Shown here piece after piece: positions 26,301 to 38,901 of a stretch of 64,000 nucleotides of DNA. Numbering within the stretch: the stretch's first letter is position 1; every line of letters begins with the position of its first letter. The notes beneath the pieces are model-generated. The model saw nothing but the letters and a program-made list of their open reading frames with translations, was not told where the DNA came from and made no database searches. The stretch comes from Schizochytrium sp. CCTCC M209059 (taxonomy: Eukaryota > Sar > Bigyra > Thraustochytrida > Thraustochytriidae). The position numbers and the translations under genes are program-made. Location of the stretch: contig KN805448.1 in NCBI GenBank assembly GCA_000818945.1, positions 62,001 through 126,000 of the forward strand, written 5' to 3'.

Positions 26301-28373
26301 GTCCTTGACCTTTTTCTTCGTGCCTTGCTTGCCATCCCATACAAATCGATTGAGAAGAATAATGAGCACATCAGGGAATTTGGCAATCCGTACGAAGCGC
26401 TCTGCGTCCTGCTTGGAAATGCAGTTGCTGCACTCGTACTGGTCATGACCCTCGAGTCTTTCTACCGCAGCATAAGCCTTGAGCGCGGATTCTAGCGTGG
26501 GGTGTCCCTTGATGTTGACCTGAATTTCCTGAATGTCTTCGGGCCGCTTTGATGCCTTGCGACAATTGAGGCACTTTACTACATTGTCGACACTGCCAAG
26601 GAACATGTCGCCAATGCCTCTGACCTCCGGATTCGTCTGTTTTTGTGCAATGCCCGAGATGAGATTGAGAAGAAGTTTGTGAAATTCCTGAGCATCCTGT
26701 TGGTAGCTTGAATCAAGTTCCAACAGGGACACGAGCTTGCGGAGGTCCTGAGTCTTGGCATTTCCGTTTTGCATGAGTGCAAAGACGAGCTGCAGCTCTT
26801 GCATGGGGGCTTCGTGTTTCTCTACTTCCGTGCTCGGTGACGTTGCGGGCGTCCAGGAGAAGATGAGATGGCGAAAGCTCGGTATCATAAAGAGCGTTTG
26901 AATGAGCGCATTCACATAGCATGTGGCCCCGAGATTGATGAGTCCCACAGGCATGAGCGCCTTTGGCTCGCGAAACCTGGTGCGAGGGTCCGGCCCAAGA
27001 AGGCTTGACACGCTAAACTTGGAAGTCCAGATGCCTGAATTCTCCCCAAGACCGTAGAGACAATTTGGATTGCTGGCACAGTTTCTTTTACGCCCCTTTT
27101 TTCCGGGGCCGTGCATCGCGGCGGTGCACGCAGGTTTGCCGCGCATAAGAGGATCCTCTCGAAGCTTTTGGGCCATGACCGCAAGACTTGCGTCCTTGTT
27201 CCCCGCCGATGGTGGGACGCCAGCCTCGGCAGTAGTTTTAGTCCACGAGCTTCCGTCTTCCCGTCGCCTTGTTCTGCCCGATTTCAAGACTTTTTCTTTT
27301 TCCGATTTCTTCTTCGTTTTGTTCGCTCTTGCATGAGCGGCTTGTTCGCTTTGCATTGAGCTCACCGATATACCATCGGGTGGAGCAGCAGGAAGACTAG
27401 CCTTGTATTCCGGGAGGTCTTCTTTGGCTTCTAGCCGATCAGGTAGGTCAGAGGTTTTCAATTTCCGCGGGCGACCTCGCCGGCGCTTGCTCGGCGTCGC
27501 GTCAGAAGTTTCGTCTGCAAGAGGTTTCCTAGCCCGAGAGCGATCGCGAGGACGCCTTGGCTCGACGGCTGCTGAGGATGAAATCGACTTTGCCTGTATT
27601 AATTTCGACGGCGTGTCTTCATGCTCGTCCACGGTGCCATCGCTGACCTGCGTTTTCTTCTTCCTCTTCTTTTTTTTCCGATTTCGTTCACGACCTGGGC
27701 TTGCAGCAGAAGGACCGTCTCTTGTCGTAGTTTTCTCGGAGAGCACTTCCTCGCTACGATGACGGCGTTTCTTCGATCTTGAACGGGGCTGCGGCAGTTC
27801 ATCGGGCGCTTCAACATCGCGAGCGGCCTTTTTCCCTATTTTGGCAGCTTTTGCCTTTTCGGCTTTAAGATAACGACGTTGGCGTCTAACTTCAGACTCG
27901 TGCACGTTTAGCGTGAACTCGTCATCAACACCATAGGTGCTCTTATGTTTGCGTTTGCGCTGCGGGAATCGCCGACCTATCTCCATTGCAAACGCCTCAT
28001 CGTCCTTTGGACTCGGCTCGCTCTGGTTTTGCGGTTTCTCGTTATCGTGGTTTGCCTTTTGGAGAGGCGGGTTGACCTCTTGCTTGAGCTCGTGCTTTTT
28101 CGCTCCGCCGTTGCTTTGCACTTTGTCCTGGCTTCGCGGAGACGTTATTGTCGAGCTCGTTAGAAATTTTTGTTTGGTCGCGGCTGGGGTGCGAGCTTCT
28201 GGCTCCTCGGGAGGTTCAGGCTCGGAAGCGATATTCTTCCTCGCGTGCGTTGCGGCATTTTCGCCGCCCGTTTCCGCCGCCGCGGCGACGGTAACGGTGG
28301 TGGCGACAGTGACGGCGGCAGCGGCAGCGGCAGGGGCTTGTTCCTCACGCTGTGCGCCAGCATCCGTTGCCAT
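23379..28373 (-). CDS. ubiquitin carboxyl-terminal hydrolase 48-like deubiquitinase (UCH + DUSP + ubiquitin-like)
   Basis: The upstream codon at 28379 is GTG; the first ATG is at 28373 (MATDAGAQREE), giving 1664 residues. The first 450 residues are disordered and Lys/Arg-rich. The peptidase domain has the Cys box GLINLGATCYVNALIQT with nucleophile C485, CxxC zinc pairs (CLNC, CSNC), and the His box HSGHYTADVLD with H748, then WYTMDDNKVSVI. A poly-Glu/Gln tract follows. DUSP-like segments appear at about residues 1110 (FYYIAKAWAVDWLHY) and 1304 (YFVIPRGWLVQWRLF). A ubiquitin-like domain at about 1549-1620 reads VYYHGSLQATLDQ ... YHRGKRLEDLSLTLEQAGV. This order is that of USP48 and plant UBP26, nuclear deubiquitinases acting on histone H2B or NF-kB components. 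It is longer than human USP48 (1035) mainly because of the N-terminal extension and linkers. Confidence 0.92.
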   Translation of the reverse strand: MATDAGAQREEQAPAAAAAAVTVATTVTVAAAAETGGENAATHARKNIASEPEPPEEPEARTPAATKQKFLTSSTITSPRSQDKVQSNGGAKKHELKQEVNPPLQKANHDNEKPQNQSEPSPKDDEAFAMEIGRRFPQRKRKHKSTYGVDDEFTLNVHESEVRRQRRYLKAEKAKAAKIGKKAARDVEAPDELPQPRSRSKKRRHRSEEVLSEKTTTRDGPSAASPGRERNRKKKKRKKKTQVSDGTVDEHEDTPSKLIQAKSISSSAAVEPRRPRDRSRARKPLADETSDATPSKRRRGRPRKLKTSDLPDRLEAKEDLPEYKASLPAAPPDGISVSSMQSEQAAHARANKTKKKSEKEKVLKSGRTRRREDGSSWTKTTAEAGVPPSAGNKDASLAVMAQKLREDPLMRGKPACTAAMHGPGKKGRKRNCASNPNCLYGLGENSGIWTSKFSVSSLLGPDPRTRFREPKALMPVGLINLGATCYVNALIQTLFMIPSFRHLIFSWTPATSPSTEVEKHEAPMQELQLVFALMQNGNAKTQDLRKLVSLLELDSSYQQDAQEFHKLLLNLISGIAQKQTNPEVRGIGDMFLGSVDNVVKCLNCRKASKRPEDIQEIQVNIKGHPTLESALKAYAAVERLEGHDQYECSNCISKQDAERFVRIAKFPDVLIILLNRFVWDGKQGTKKKVKDTIEIPESLDFAKNETLRTMLSESLHETISTNMYAASDLAYSLTAMLTHKGASAHSGHYTADVLDVTQDPHVWYTMDDNKVSVIQNRPTSSRNAYMLVYRLKSSLRAKKKDLIHLSTELDAATKRANAHLDDEIEAYTRRSAELEEEISGRKKLYRKLFIDAERGPPHAGEVGQGVWVPTDWMSAWISGQDVPTIGAPVAPLTNGTSGTGEPAIIDMTLPVSQQNPVDLSGNCDVERRAEFKEDDNDKANGNSVDENDLEEEEEQQQQQQQQEGKDDVNDAAAAHSLGEKTEAPPAMDAVFSSPPDVTPYLCCHSDVAAGRARIGPSGAAHLKRVRPAVWDEMAAACGVKAKNRRALPYVVDEASQQDLACASCFGELRKRVELIQETGDARERIDHILRSSRISSARMSGDRSGFYYIAKAWAVDWLHYNKVKQDQAAEVHEMIAAATGTTGPSADGGNPQRRGRRDRAPAKGGRKKKGAARTVLEALSSTDGNEPSTDINANITCEHGGLSLGNKDKQLLSAEDWDFVVSKALGGRCKASTRVYAGSHAACAICSESVRASKDQASDLASRKTAQLKDGPGAKALRALAKRTQTGRPALTKGVLAKGDYFVIPRGWLVQWRLFVNNRANDQNASPLADAMSGPEVTCEHGKRIVSPRLLHWLRRDGTYASRSPLTPEEMEVPRVSSNLVEIVSEAEWEALLTYYGSDNDSAKALRLVLHEDFCTETFFVENDGIKQRFSFEPAICESCMDARLKRAAHEATVYKDRRLSILLLPETAAVPSVGQTPVNSNKDDDEVAEMPDEVAVAAEPAPSSSSSSSASGPQAKPAKSNKSITAPVRRSKRANDSAKKVFVSASSSMTLANLLVQVYYHGSLQATLDQIDPDWLHTYHRGKRLEDLSLTLEQAGVHADDEICLKITKSSSDDPNFDGPTRWYELLQNATENDVFAVPEESGADKRVKERGFQGSLLSRSNV

Positions 28374-28903
28374 GTCCACCCCGCTTGCACAGCCGCTGCG
28401 TCACGGAAAGGTTTCTTCTGCCTGCCTATATGAGGTCCTGCTTCCGCTGCTACGCGCTCGCACTCGAGCCCTTCGTCCAGGTCCGCTGCGCCCCGTGCGC
28501 CTTGTGCGCGCAGGAGGCCGCTCGCTCGGATTTTGCCCTCTCCCTCTCTCTCTCTCTCTTTGTCTCTCTCTCTCGTGGTCAAGTCTCTTAATCATCAACA
28601 GAGACGAACAGAGACAGCCTTCCGCGAGGTTGGCGCTTCTACGAGTTTGGCACTTCTACGAGGTTGGCACTTTCGCGAGGATGGGCCAGCGGAAGAAGGA
28701 AAGTTTGCGCTTTGTACATCTTGACAATATCGCAATGTGACTCGAGTTTATAGCCTAGGTAGACCTAGCAAGGTTTGGACTGTATTTACTTGAGTCGAGC
28801 ATGTACTACCCGAAGGCCACTCATTGCCAGCATCACGAAAAAGCAAGGAAAGAAAACAAGCGAGATGATCTTTCAACGGTTGATTTTGCCAAAGACTATT
28901 CTA
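28374..28903. other. intergenic region upstream of USP48
   Basis: This 530-bp stretch separates two minus-strand genes. It contains a (CT)n tract at about 28540-28574 and a three-unit direct repeat of CTTCTACGAGGTTGGCA-like sequence at about 28633-28680. No gene is seen. Confidence 0.55.
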
Positions 28904-31900
28904 TCATGCAATGGCTAGAAATTCGCAATACTGGTCCGCCGAGGACGCGAAGCTTCCGGGGAAGCTTTGCGTCGAGCACTCGAGTTCGTCAGCATTATTG
29001 TGAACAATGTAGGACCAAATGTTGCCTTGACCGAACCGTACGAGGCCAGAGCCAGGAACGTCAACCACTTCACCCCGTTTTCCAAGACGCTGGAAGTCAT
29101 CGGCGAGATCACCAGAGCTCGCCATTGCGGAAAGCTGTGCAAAGGAACAAAATCGTTCGCCGCGAGGAGTGGAAGGCGCAGGGTCGTAGCCAATTACGCC
29201 AGGGCTGCAGACAAAGGTAGTTGTTTCGGAGAAGATGGTAAAACCATAGTCTTCTCCGTCGCCAAAACGAAGAACGCCCGCTCCATCAGTGGTGCAAGTC
29301 TCACCTTCGCTGCACAGGACAGAGCCAAAGTCAGTTACGTCGTGCGTCGGCGGCTGCGTGGGGAAGGGTGTTGGCGCATTGGTAACAAGCTCACACTGGA
29401 CAGCAATGTTTTCGTAGGATCCGCAATTATGGCCACTGGCGAAGGAGCACTGGCTGAGCGCTGACTCTGAGCCAGTGCAATGAATGTTATCCATGAAGAA
29501 ATTTTTGGTACCAGTCACGCTCGTGTAGGTTCCACCAGCGAGACCCATGCTACGGCATGCGACGGCAGCGGCGTTATCATCAAAGTTATCGTCGCACACT
29601 TGACCAAAAGTCGCGCCTCCGTCAAAAGAGACGAGCAACGTTCCACTAAGAGCGCCCTCGGCAGCATCGGCAAATTTGGCAACAAAGCGAACTGCTTCCT
29701 CTTCACAGGAGAGCATTGCATGTCCAGAAACAGTGTCGGGGCTGTAGGCAGCCACACCGCATGAGGTGCCGGAGACAAGGGTGCACTCCGCCAAAGAGGC
29801 TTCGTTACCATTGCATTCGATGCTATGCGTCGATAGGGCAAGGCCGTCGGGAACATAAGCAAAGCTGTTGCTCGCATCCATGAGACTGCTCGAGCCAAAG
29901 CCCATTGACTTGCACGCAACGTCGCGCGCTTTGTAGTCAAGACCAGCGGCGCAGACCGTGCCCCACTCGTGATTATTATCGTCAAAGACCTCGAGCACAC
30001 CAGGATTGGCGTACACCAACCGCGCGCTCGGCCCCGAGGCGACCACCGTGCGCGGGGTTTCCGTGGGTTGCGGTGTCGGCGGCGGCGTTGTGGGCGACGC
30101 CGTAGGGTTTGGGGTATCGTTGGTGCACTCGAGATACACATGCTTGGCGCAGTGGGCGTGAACACTAAAGGCGCATTCGAGCAAATTTGTGGCTAACCCG
30201 TCGCAGGAGGGGTTGCCGAATCCGTACGTCGACGAGGAAGCGCTTGAGCTCGATGGTACGTCATACTCTCTCGAAACGCCTTCAAATCCCATGCTCGCGC
30301 AGGCCACCTTTCTCGCTGTCTCGCCTAGAGAATCGTACGAGCTTAAGCAGATCGGGCTCCATTCTCCACCGCGGTACATGACCTCGAGGCGGCCGACGTT
30401 TCTGTCGAAACCAGAGACCCAATGAAGACGCGTGCGGAGTCCAGAGGCAATGATATTGCCCGCAGCAGAGGGATCGGAAGGCGCCGTGACAGGAGCCCGC
30501 GTTGGAGTTTTCGTATTGAAGCACTCCACGACCGCCGGCCGGGAGGGTTCTCCATAGTAGTAATTACCGTGGTCGCTATTCTGGTCGTCGTACTCACATT
30601 CATGAAGCGCCGATTCGCCTCCTCGGCAATAAAAAACGGGTGAGTAGCGTTGAAATCTTCTCGGAACGTCCGGCATTTCTGTCTGCAGATCCCAGCGCAG
30701 TGCACCGTCAGCATATCCGACCTCACGGCAGGCCACGGCAGCTTCGACGTCACCAAAGTCTGCGTTCACGCGGAGAACCTTAAACTTGCGCGAATTGGGT
30801 GGCTTGACAAAGATGAAGCCCGGGTTTGAATAAATCAGTTTGGCCGTGCTCGATTTTTTGATGACCTTGTTGGCAAACTTGGGCTTTTGCGTGGGTTTCG
30901 GTGTTGGTGCAATTTGTAAAAGCGAAGTGGGGACCTCGTTGTTGTCGACACCATCGAGAACGTAGGACTCGATCCACTCAACAAAGGTGGAAACGCGCGT
31001 ATAGACGCCGTAGGCTTTGGGCGCGGCGCACCCATGGCCCCAGGACACGATGCCAGCGAGATATTGATTGCCGACACCGCCGTCACGAAAGAGTGGGCCA
31101 CCGCTGTCGCCCTGACAAGCGTCCTTGCCACCCTTTTCGTAGCCGGCGCAGATCATGGTCTCTTTATCAATCTCACTCTTTCCGTAAATGCCCTTGACGC
31201 AGTCATTGTAAGGAACAAAGGGGACGTCCACTTTACGCAGAAGGATGAATTCTGCGTAGTACGTGATGTAATTAATTCCGTAGCCGTAGAGATCGCGCTC
31301 TCCCTCGACATCTAAGAGATCAGCACCGTTGGCGTTGCCCTCGTTATTTGTTGCGACTGCATTTTCGTCGTTGGAGCCTTCGGCGGAGCGTCGAAGATTG
31401 CGATTGTCCTTTGAGGAGGCGGTGTCCGTGGCATTCCGGGACTTTTTATTGGGAAAGTAGCCGTCGATGCTTCCGTAACCAGCAACGGTAAGAAGCATGC
31501 CCTTTTTCTCGAGCTTGGTCGCCTCACGGAAGTTGACCGGCTGGACGTCCTTAATGTCGCGACTGAGACGAAGGAGAGCAAGATCATTGGCGTTGGTGTC
31601 GTAGTCGTACTCTGGGTGCACGATGATGTCGACTACATCGCGTACCTGACGGGTCTCTTCGACAGAGGCGTCAAGGTCGGTCTCGCCGAGGATGATGCGC
31701 ACTTGCGCACGGGTTTGGCCAGCCGCAAGTGGCCCGGGAAGAACAATGGAGTCGACGCAGTGAGCCGCGGTGAGGACCCAACCCGGTGCGATGAGGCTCC
31801 CGCCACAAATATGACCGTACTCAAGGTCGGGTCCGGATCCGGTTTGAAGACTCACGATCCAAGGAATGGAGTCCGTTTCGGTCTCTTGGCCGCCCACGAT

Positions 31901-32035
31901 GTTCAAGACTCCGTTGCCGAAGTCTTCGACTTGGTCAGGCGTCGCGAGGTCGGTCTCGTCCGCATTCGCGGGCGCAACTGCCAGCACCATTGCCAGAACC
32001 GCCAGGCCCTTGACCACCTTATTCGTCTTGATCAT
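28904..32035 (-). CDS. secreted trypsin-like serine protease with four SRCR domains
   Basis: I start at the ATG at 32035 because a clean signal peptide follows (KGLAVLAMVLAVAPANA), giving 1043 residues. The S1A domain begins at IVGG (46-49) after a short propeptide. The catalytic triad is H92 (TAAHC), D151 (NDLALLRL) and S311 (GDSGGPL); D305 sits at the specificity position, predicting cleavage after Arg or Lys. An Asn/Ser/Glu-rich insertion of about 80 residues lies between D151 and S311. Four scavenger-receptor cysteine-rich domains follow at about 398-501, 535-636, 670-781 and 782-883, with motifs such as VACREVGY, VACASMGF, VACKSMGF and VACRSMGL, joined by Thr/Pro linkers. The C-terminus carries two copies of a roughly 60-residue module (VLRFGDGEDYGF, LVRFGQGNIWSY, each with a paired Cys). 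Expected to act outside the cell on proteins or surfaces. Confidence 0.92.
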   Translation of the reverse strand: MIKTNKVVKGLAVLAMVLAVAPANADETDLATPDQVEDFGNGVLNIVGGQETETDSIPWIVSLQTGSGPDLEYGHICGGSLIAPGWVLTAAHCVDSIVLPGPLAAGQTRAQVRIILGETDLDASVEETRQVRDVVDIIVHPEYDYDTNANDLALLRLSRDIKDVQPVNFREATKLEKKGMLLTVAGYGSIDGYFPNKKSRNATDTASSKDNRNLRRSAEGSNDENAVATNNEGNANGADLLDVEGERDLYGYGINYITYYAEFILLRKVDVPFVPYNDCVKGIYGKSEIDKETMICAGYEKGGKDACQGDSGGPLFRDGGVGNQYLAGIVSWGHGCAAPKAYGVYTRVSTFVEWIESYVLDGVDNNEVPTSLLQIAPTPKPTQKPKFANKVIKKSSTAKLIYSNPGFIFVKPPNSRKFKVLRVNADFGDVEAAVACREVGYADGALRWDLQTEMPDVPRRFQRYSPVFYCRGGESALHECEYDDQNSDHGNYYYGEPSRPAVVECFNTKTPTRAPVTAPSDPSAAGNIIASGLRTRLHWVSGFDRNVGRLEVMYRGGEWSPICLSSYDSLGETARKVACASMGFEGVSREYDVPSSSSASSSTYGFGNPSCDGLATNLLECAFSVHAHCAKHVYLECTNDTPNPTASPTTPPPTPQPTETPRTVVASGPSARLVYANPGVLEVFDDNNHEWGTVCAAGLDYKARDVACKSMGFGSSSLMDASNSFAYVPDGLALSTHSIECNGNEASLAECTLVSGTSCGVAAYSPDTVSGHAMLSCEEEAVRFVAKFADAAEGALSGTLLVSFDGGATFGQVCDDNFDDNAAAVACRSMGLAGGTYTSVTGTKNFFMDNIHCTGSESALSQCSFASGHNCGSYENIAVQCELVTNAPTPFPTQPPTHDVTDFGSVLCSEGETCTTDGAGVLRFGDGEDYGFTIFSETTTFVCSPGVIGYDPAPSTPRGERFCSFAQLSAMASSGDLADDFQRLGKRGEVVDVPGSGLVRFGQGNIWSYIVHNNADELECSTQSFPGSFASSADQYCEFLAIA

Positions 32036-35478
<3,443 letters not shown>

Positions 35479-37371
35479 ATGGCGGACTCCGACTCGGATT
35501 ATGACTCGGAGCTGGAGCACAGGATGCCCGGAGAAGGCACCGGGTTGTCGCCACAGGAGCTCTTCGACGCCAAGATGAAGACGCTGGCGCGGTCGGTGAT
35601 CAAGTCTGGCCAGCTCAAGACGCGGCGACGCGTGGGCCTGCGACAGCGCAAGCGCGACAAGATCTTTCACAAGGTGATCGGCGAGTGGTCGCCCAACACC
35701 GTCTTTATCGACAACGAAAAGGTGATTGTGCAGAATCTCGAGGTCACCTCGCAGCGCACCGAAATCATGCTCTCGGCCATCAAACACGTCCTTCCCCAGG
35801 ACGACGAGCCCGAGTTCGCCATCACATGGACGACGCGTGAAAAAGAGGAGTCCACCACGCGGTCCCCGCTGCGGCAGCGCGAGGCCGAAGACGGCGAGTT
35901 CTCCTTTGGCTTTGGCGCCGACAGCGACGACGAGGACGAGGACGAATCTGCCGTCCAGTACAAGGACGAGGTGCTTGTCTTTCGCGCCGCAAGCGGCGAG
36001 GAGGCGCGCGCATGGATCAACTCCATCAACAAGGCCATCCAGGTGAGCCAGTCCACCCATCTCAAGTCGTCCTTCAGCCAGCTGCGTGAGTACAATACAG
36101 CTGTCGATGACGACGGGCAGACCCTGCAACGACAGCGCCGGCTCACGAGCGCTCTTCGCGTCGGCCGCAAGAAGAAGTCGCGCCTTAATGTCCAGGCCGA
36201 AGAAATCTGGGCGCGCGCCAACAAGGAGGCCAAGGCTCTCCCTCGGCCCATGCAGACGGTCGGTCGCACGGTGGGCGCCGTGGCCGCTGGACTCTCCATC
36301 ACCATGGTGGGCGGCTTTGCCAAGTCCTTTTTTAAGGCTCTCGCTGCGCCCTCGACGCTCCGACGCACTGCGGCAAGCAAACTTCAGACCACCTGGATCG
36401 ACGCCATCGCCTGGCTCTTGCCGCCGCAGCTCTTTCACCTGAGCGGGGATGTCCCGAAACCCATCAACCTTCGCCGATCGCTGAGCCGTCGCTCGTCCTC
36501 CTCGCGTCGCCGAAGCCGCCGTCGCTCGAGCCGCCATGGTTCCTCGAAGGCCGACGTGACGCGCATCTTTCTCGCCAACAGCGCCTGCCAGGCCGACGTG
36601 CTCTTTCTCATGTTTGTGGCCAAGGCCCTCGAAGACACGCACGGCAACGTCAAGGCTTTTCTCGGCCTGCGCGAGCGTCTCGAGCTTCTCGGCCTCGGCC
36701 CGCTTTTTGAGCTGTTCGGCTTTGTCTTTCTCTCGCGCCGCTCCAAGGACGATCGTCAGGCCAAGGATCGCAAGCAAATTGCCCGCCACTTTCGAAGTCT
36801 CCTTGCGGACCACGCCTACGAGTGGTCGGTCATCTTTCCCGAGCGGGGCTGGCCCACACGAGCCTCCATTCAAGCGGAGCGTGAGGCCGATCCTGCTCGC
36901 CCAGAGCTCCGTACTCTTCTCCTTCCCGATGCGAACGAGCTAACGGCAGCGCTCGAGACGCTCGAGGGCCAGAATGTCGAGATTTACGACGTGACCATTG
37001 CCTACGAGGGCTACACGGATGATCTCGCGGAAAACGAAAAGGCGCTCAACAAGAATACCGTCATTCCCTCGTACCGTAATCTGCTCAGCGGATCGGCGGC
37101 CTCGGACATCCACATGAATCTTGTCCGCTTTGATCCGGAGGATATTCTTGATCACGAAGACGGCGTCGCCGGCTGGCTCGACGAGCGCTGGGTGCGCAAG
37201 GACCAGAAACTCAAACACTTTGCGCTCTACACAGCCTTTCCTCCGGAGAACGATGAGGAGCCCATCGCGCGCGACGCCTTTAGCGTCGAAGGAGACATTG
37301 TACCCATGATTGGCGTCTGGGCCTTGAACATTGCTGCTCTCATCTTCGTTGTCATCTACCTGCTTCTCTAA
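35479..37371 (+). CDS. PH-like domain fused to a degenerate lysophospholipid acyltransferase (LCLAT/AGPAT-like), C-terminal membrane anchor
   Basis: The start is the ATG at 35479 (MADSDSDYDSE), giving 630 residues. Residues about 55-195 look like a PH domain split by an acidic insertion; the terminal helix reads FRAASGEEARAWINSINKAI. A Gly/Ala-rich hydrophobic hairpin follows at about 265-295. From about 355 the protein resembles the LCLAT1/AGPAT family: LANSACQADVLFLMF where active enzymes have NHxxxxD, then FVFLSRRSKDD (motif II), then VIFPERGWPTRAS (FPEGT motif, F453-P-E455), then a distal block ending IYDVTIAYEGY. The motif I histidine is replaced by S368, so acyl transfer is doubtful. 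A single C-terminal hydrophobic helix (MIGVWALNIAALIFVVIYLLL) ends the protein and could anchor it. It may sense or bind phospholipids at membranes rather than acylate them; that is inference. Confidence 0.78.
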   Translation: MADSDSDYDSELEHRMPGEGTGLSPQELFDAKMKTLARSVIKSGQLKTRRRVGLRQRKRDKIFHKVIGEWSPNTVFIDNEKVIVQNLEVTSQRTEIMLSAIKHVLPQDDEPEFAITWTTREKEESTTRSPLRQREAEDGEFSFGFGADSDDEDEDESAVQYKDEVLVFRAASGEEARAWINSINKAIQVSQSTHLKSSFSQLREYNTAVDDDGQTLQRQRRLTSALRVGRKKKSRLNVQAEEIWARANKEAKALPRPMQTVGRTVGAVAAGLSITMVGGFAKSFFKALAAPSTLRRTAASKLQTTWIDAIAWLLPPQLFHLSGDVPKPINLRRSLSRRSSSSRRRSRRRSSRHGSSKADVTRIFLANSACQADVLFLMFVAKALEDTHGNVKAFLGLRERLELLGLGPLFELFGFVFLSRRSKDDRQAKDRKQIARHFRSLLADHAYEWSVIFPERGWPTRASIQAEREADPARPELRTLLLPDANELTAALETLEGQNVEIYDVTIAYEGYTDDLAENEKALNKNTVIPSYRNLLSGSAASDIHMNLVRFDPEDILDHEDGVAGWLDERWVRKDQKLKHFALYTAFPPENDEEPIARDAFSVEGDIVPMIGVWALNIAALIFVVIYLLL

Positions 37372-37801
37372 TTTCTGAATCGTTCTCTCGGCCAATGGTT
37401 CCGGTCTCTGACTTTGGGATCAAAGCTTGAACACAAACACAGAACCCCAATACACAGAAAGATGGGAAGGAAAGTCTCCTTGTTTCCTCGCAAAGACCGT
37501 CTCGTTGCACTTTTTTTTTTTTTCCTTTTAGTACTTTGATCATTTTTTTCTCTACTTTATCATGAATCGATCAATCAATCAATCAGCGAATCAACTTCGT
37601 TTGCGTGACAGGCATGCTGGTTCGTGAAAAGGGGGGATGCCACCATTCTTTGTCTGGGAAATTCGAGCCCAAAAAAAACACTGGTTACTTTAATTTGCCA
37701 ACTCGAAGTGGTTTTGTTTTTTCCCATTCTCGAAAAAAGACAAACGGGACTGCGTGGTCAGCGTGTCATTTGTCTGTCAATGATATACATACACCAAAGA
37801 T
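37372..37801. other. convergent intergenic region
   Basis: This 430-bp stretch holds the 3' UTRs of two convergent genes, with a T13 run near 37510, a (TCAA)n cluster at about 37567-37586 and A/T-rich sequence. No gene is seen. Confidence 0.6.
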
Positions 37802-38428
37802 TCATGCGGTCTTTGCTTGCTGATACGCTTCATATGAAAGTTGTGCTTTCGAACTCTGGTACCGCACAAGCTTGATGGACGCGATGAGCGACTCCGAAAG
37901 CGATCCGCGATAGCCAGCCTTGCGCACGAGTGCGGTCAGCGTCTCATCCACTGTCCACCCTTGCTCCTTGGCCACCTCGGGCAAAAAGGTTGCCCCACAT
38001 GTGCGCCCGTTGCTTGGGTTGCTAAAGGAGATACGGATCCCATGCTTGCCAATCTCCCAGTCGCGAGCATCGCGTCCATTCTCAAAGTTGACGAGAAGAG
38101 ACACGCCCACTGAAAGTCCCGGGACCTCAGAAAGCGACACGGGCTGGAACCTGCTGTCTTCAAGCGCAGCTACCAAAGCGTAGTCGCGAATGCCACTGCC
38201 CAGCTCAAGGTCCGAGAAGTTCCCAATGCAGCCGCGCAGGGCGTCCTCGCGAGTCGTCGTCCAAGTCACAAAGAGCGGCGCCTTGAGGGAACGGTTTGCA
38301 AAGGTTGCTTCCGGTAGAGCGCGGCCCTGAAGTTTGGCCACGAGCACGTCAAAGCAGAACTTGCAGTGCTCCTCGCTCGCCGTCAGCGACGGAGGAGACC
38401 CCGCTGCCGCAGCTGCGAGCCCTGCCAT
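37802..38428 (-). CDS. AMMECR1-domain protein
   Basis: I use the ATG at 38428 (MAGLAAAAAG), giving 208 residues; the upstream open frame is hydrophobic but has no matching family sequence. The AMMECR1 domain spans nearly the whole protein: HCKFCFDVLVAKL, then PLFVTWTTTREDALRGCIGNF with the invariant LRGCIG, then ALVAALEDSRFQPVSLSEVP, then VSLLVNFENGRDARDWEIGKHGI, then ATFLPEVAKEQGW and ALVRKAGYRGS. Spacing and length match eukaryotic AMMECR1 (about 200-330 residues). The family is widespread in archaea and eukaryotes and its biochemical function is still unclear. The human gene is linked to a contiguous-deletion syndrome. The gene is divergent from FKBP, with 473 bp between the two starts. 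Confidence 0.92.
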   Translation of the reverse strand: MAGLAAAAAGSPPSLTASEEHCKFCFDVLVAKLQGRALPEATFANRSLKAPLFVTWTTTREDALRGCIGNFSDLELGSGIRDYALVAALEDSRFQPVSLSEVPGLSVGVSLLVNFENGRDARDWEIGKHGIRISFSNPSNGRTCGATFLPEVAKEQGWTVDETLTALVRKAGYRGSLSESLIASIKLVRYQSSKAQLSYEAYQQAKTA

Positions 38429-38901
38429 CGCAGCAAAACCGAGCCCCCACTTCGAAAGAGTTGAGAGAAGAAAAAGGAAGATGAGCAAACCACGGGCGAG
38501 GCACTCACGGCGACCGCGCGAGCTCTAGCCGCGCCCCGATCCGCTGCCCGTCTTGCTGCCCTCGTATACGCGGTCTGGGCGTCTTTGGACCTCGAAAAGC
38601 TTGCGAAAAATCTGAGGTAGAAAGAACAAACAAGAAGTCCTCCTCTCCCAAATATAGAGGACAAATACATGTCCGTTGGCGCCGGCCAAAAGAAAAAACC
38701 TTGGAATCGAACTTATCAAACTTGAATTCGGAGACTTTCCTTTTCTACTTGGAATTTGTCGCGTCAAGTGATAGAAGTAGAGCGAGCGAGCGTTCTTGCG
38801 AAAACAAGCTGTTGTATTCGAGATTTGACCACCAGACCATTTCGAAAAAGGCATTGCGCGCGTACGGCACGAGACCGTGCGTGGTTGTGTGAACGTGCGC
38901 C
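38429..38901. other. divergent intergenic region between AMMECR1 and FKBP genes
   Basis: This 473-bp bidirectional upstream region is AT-rich in its right half. I see no repeat array and no gene. Confidence 0.45.
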
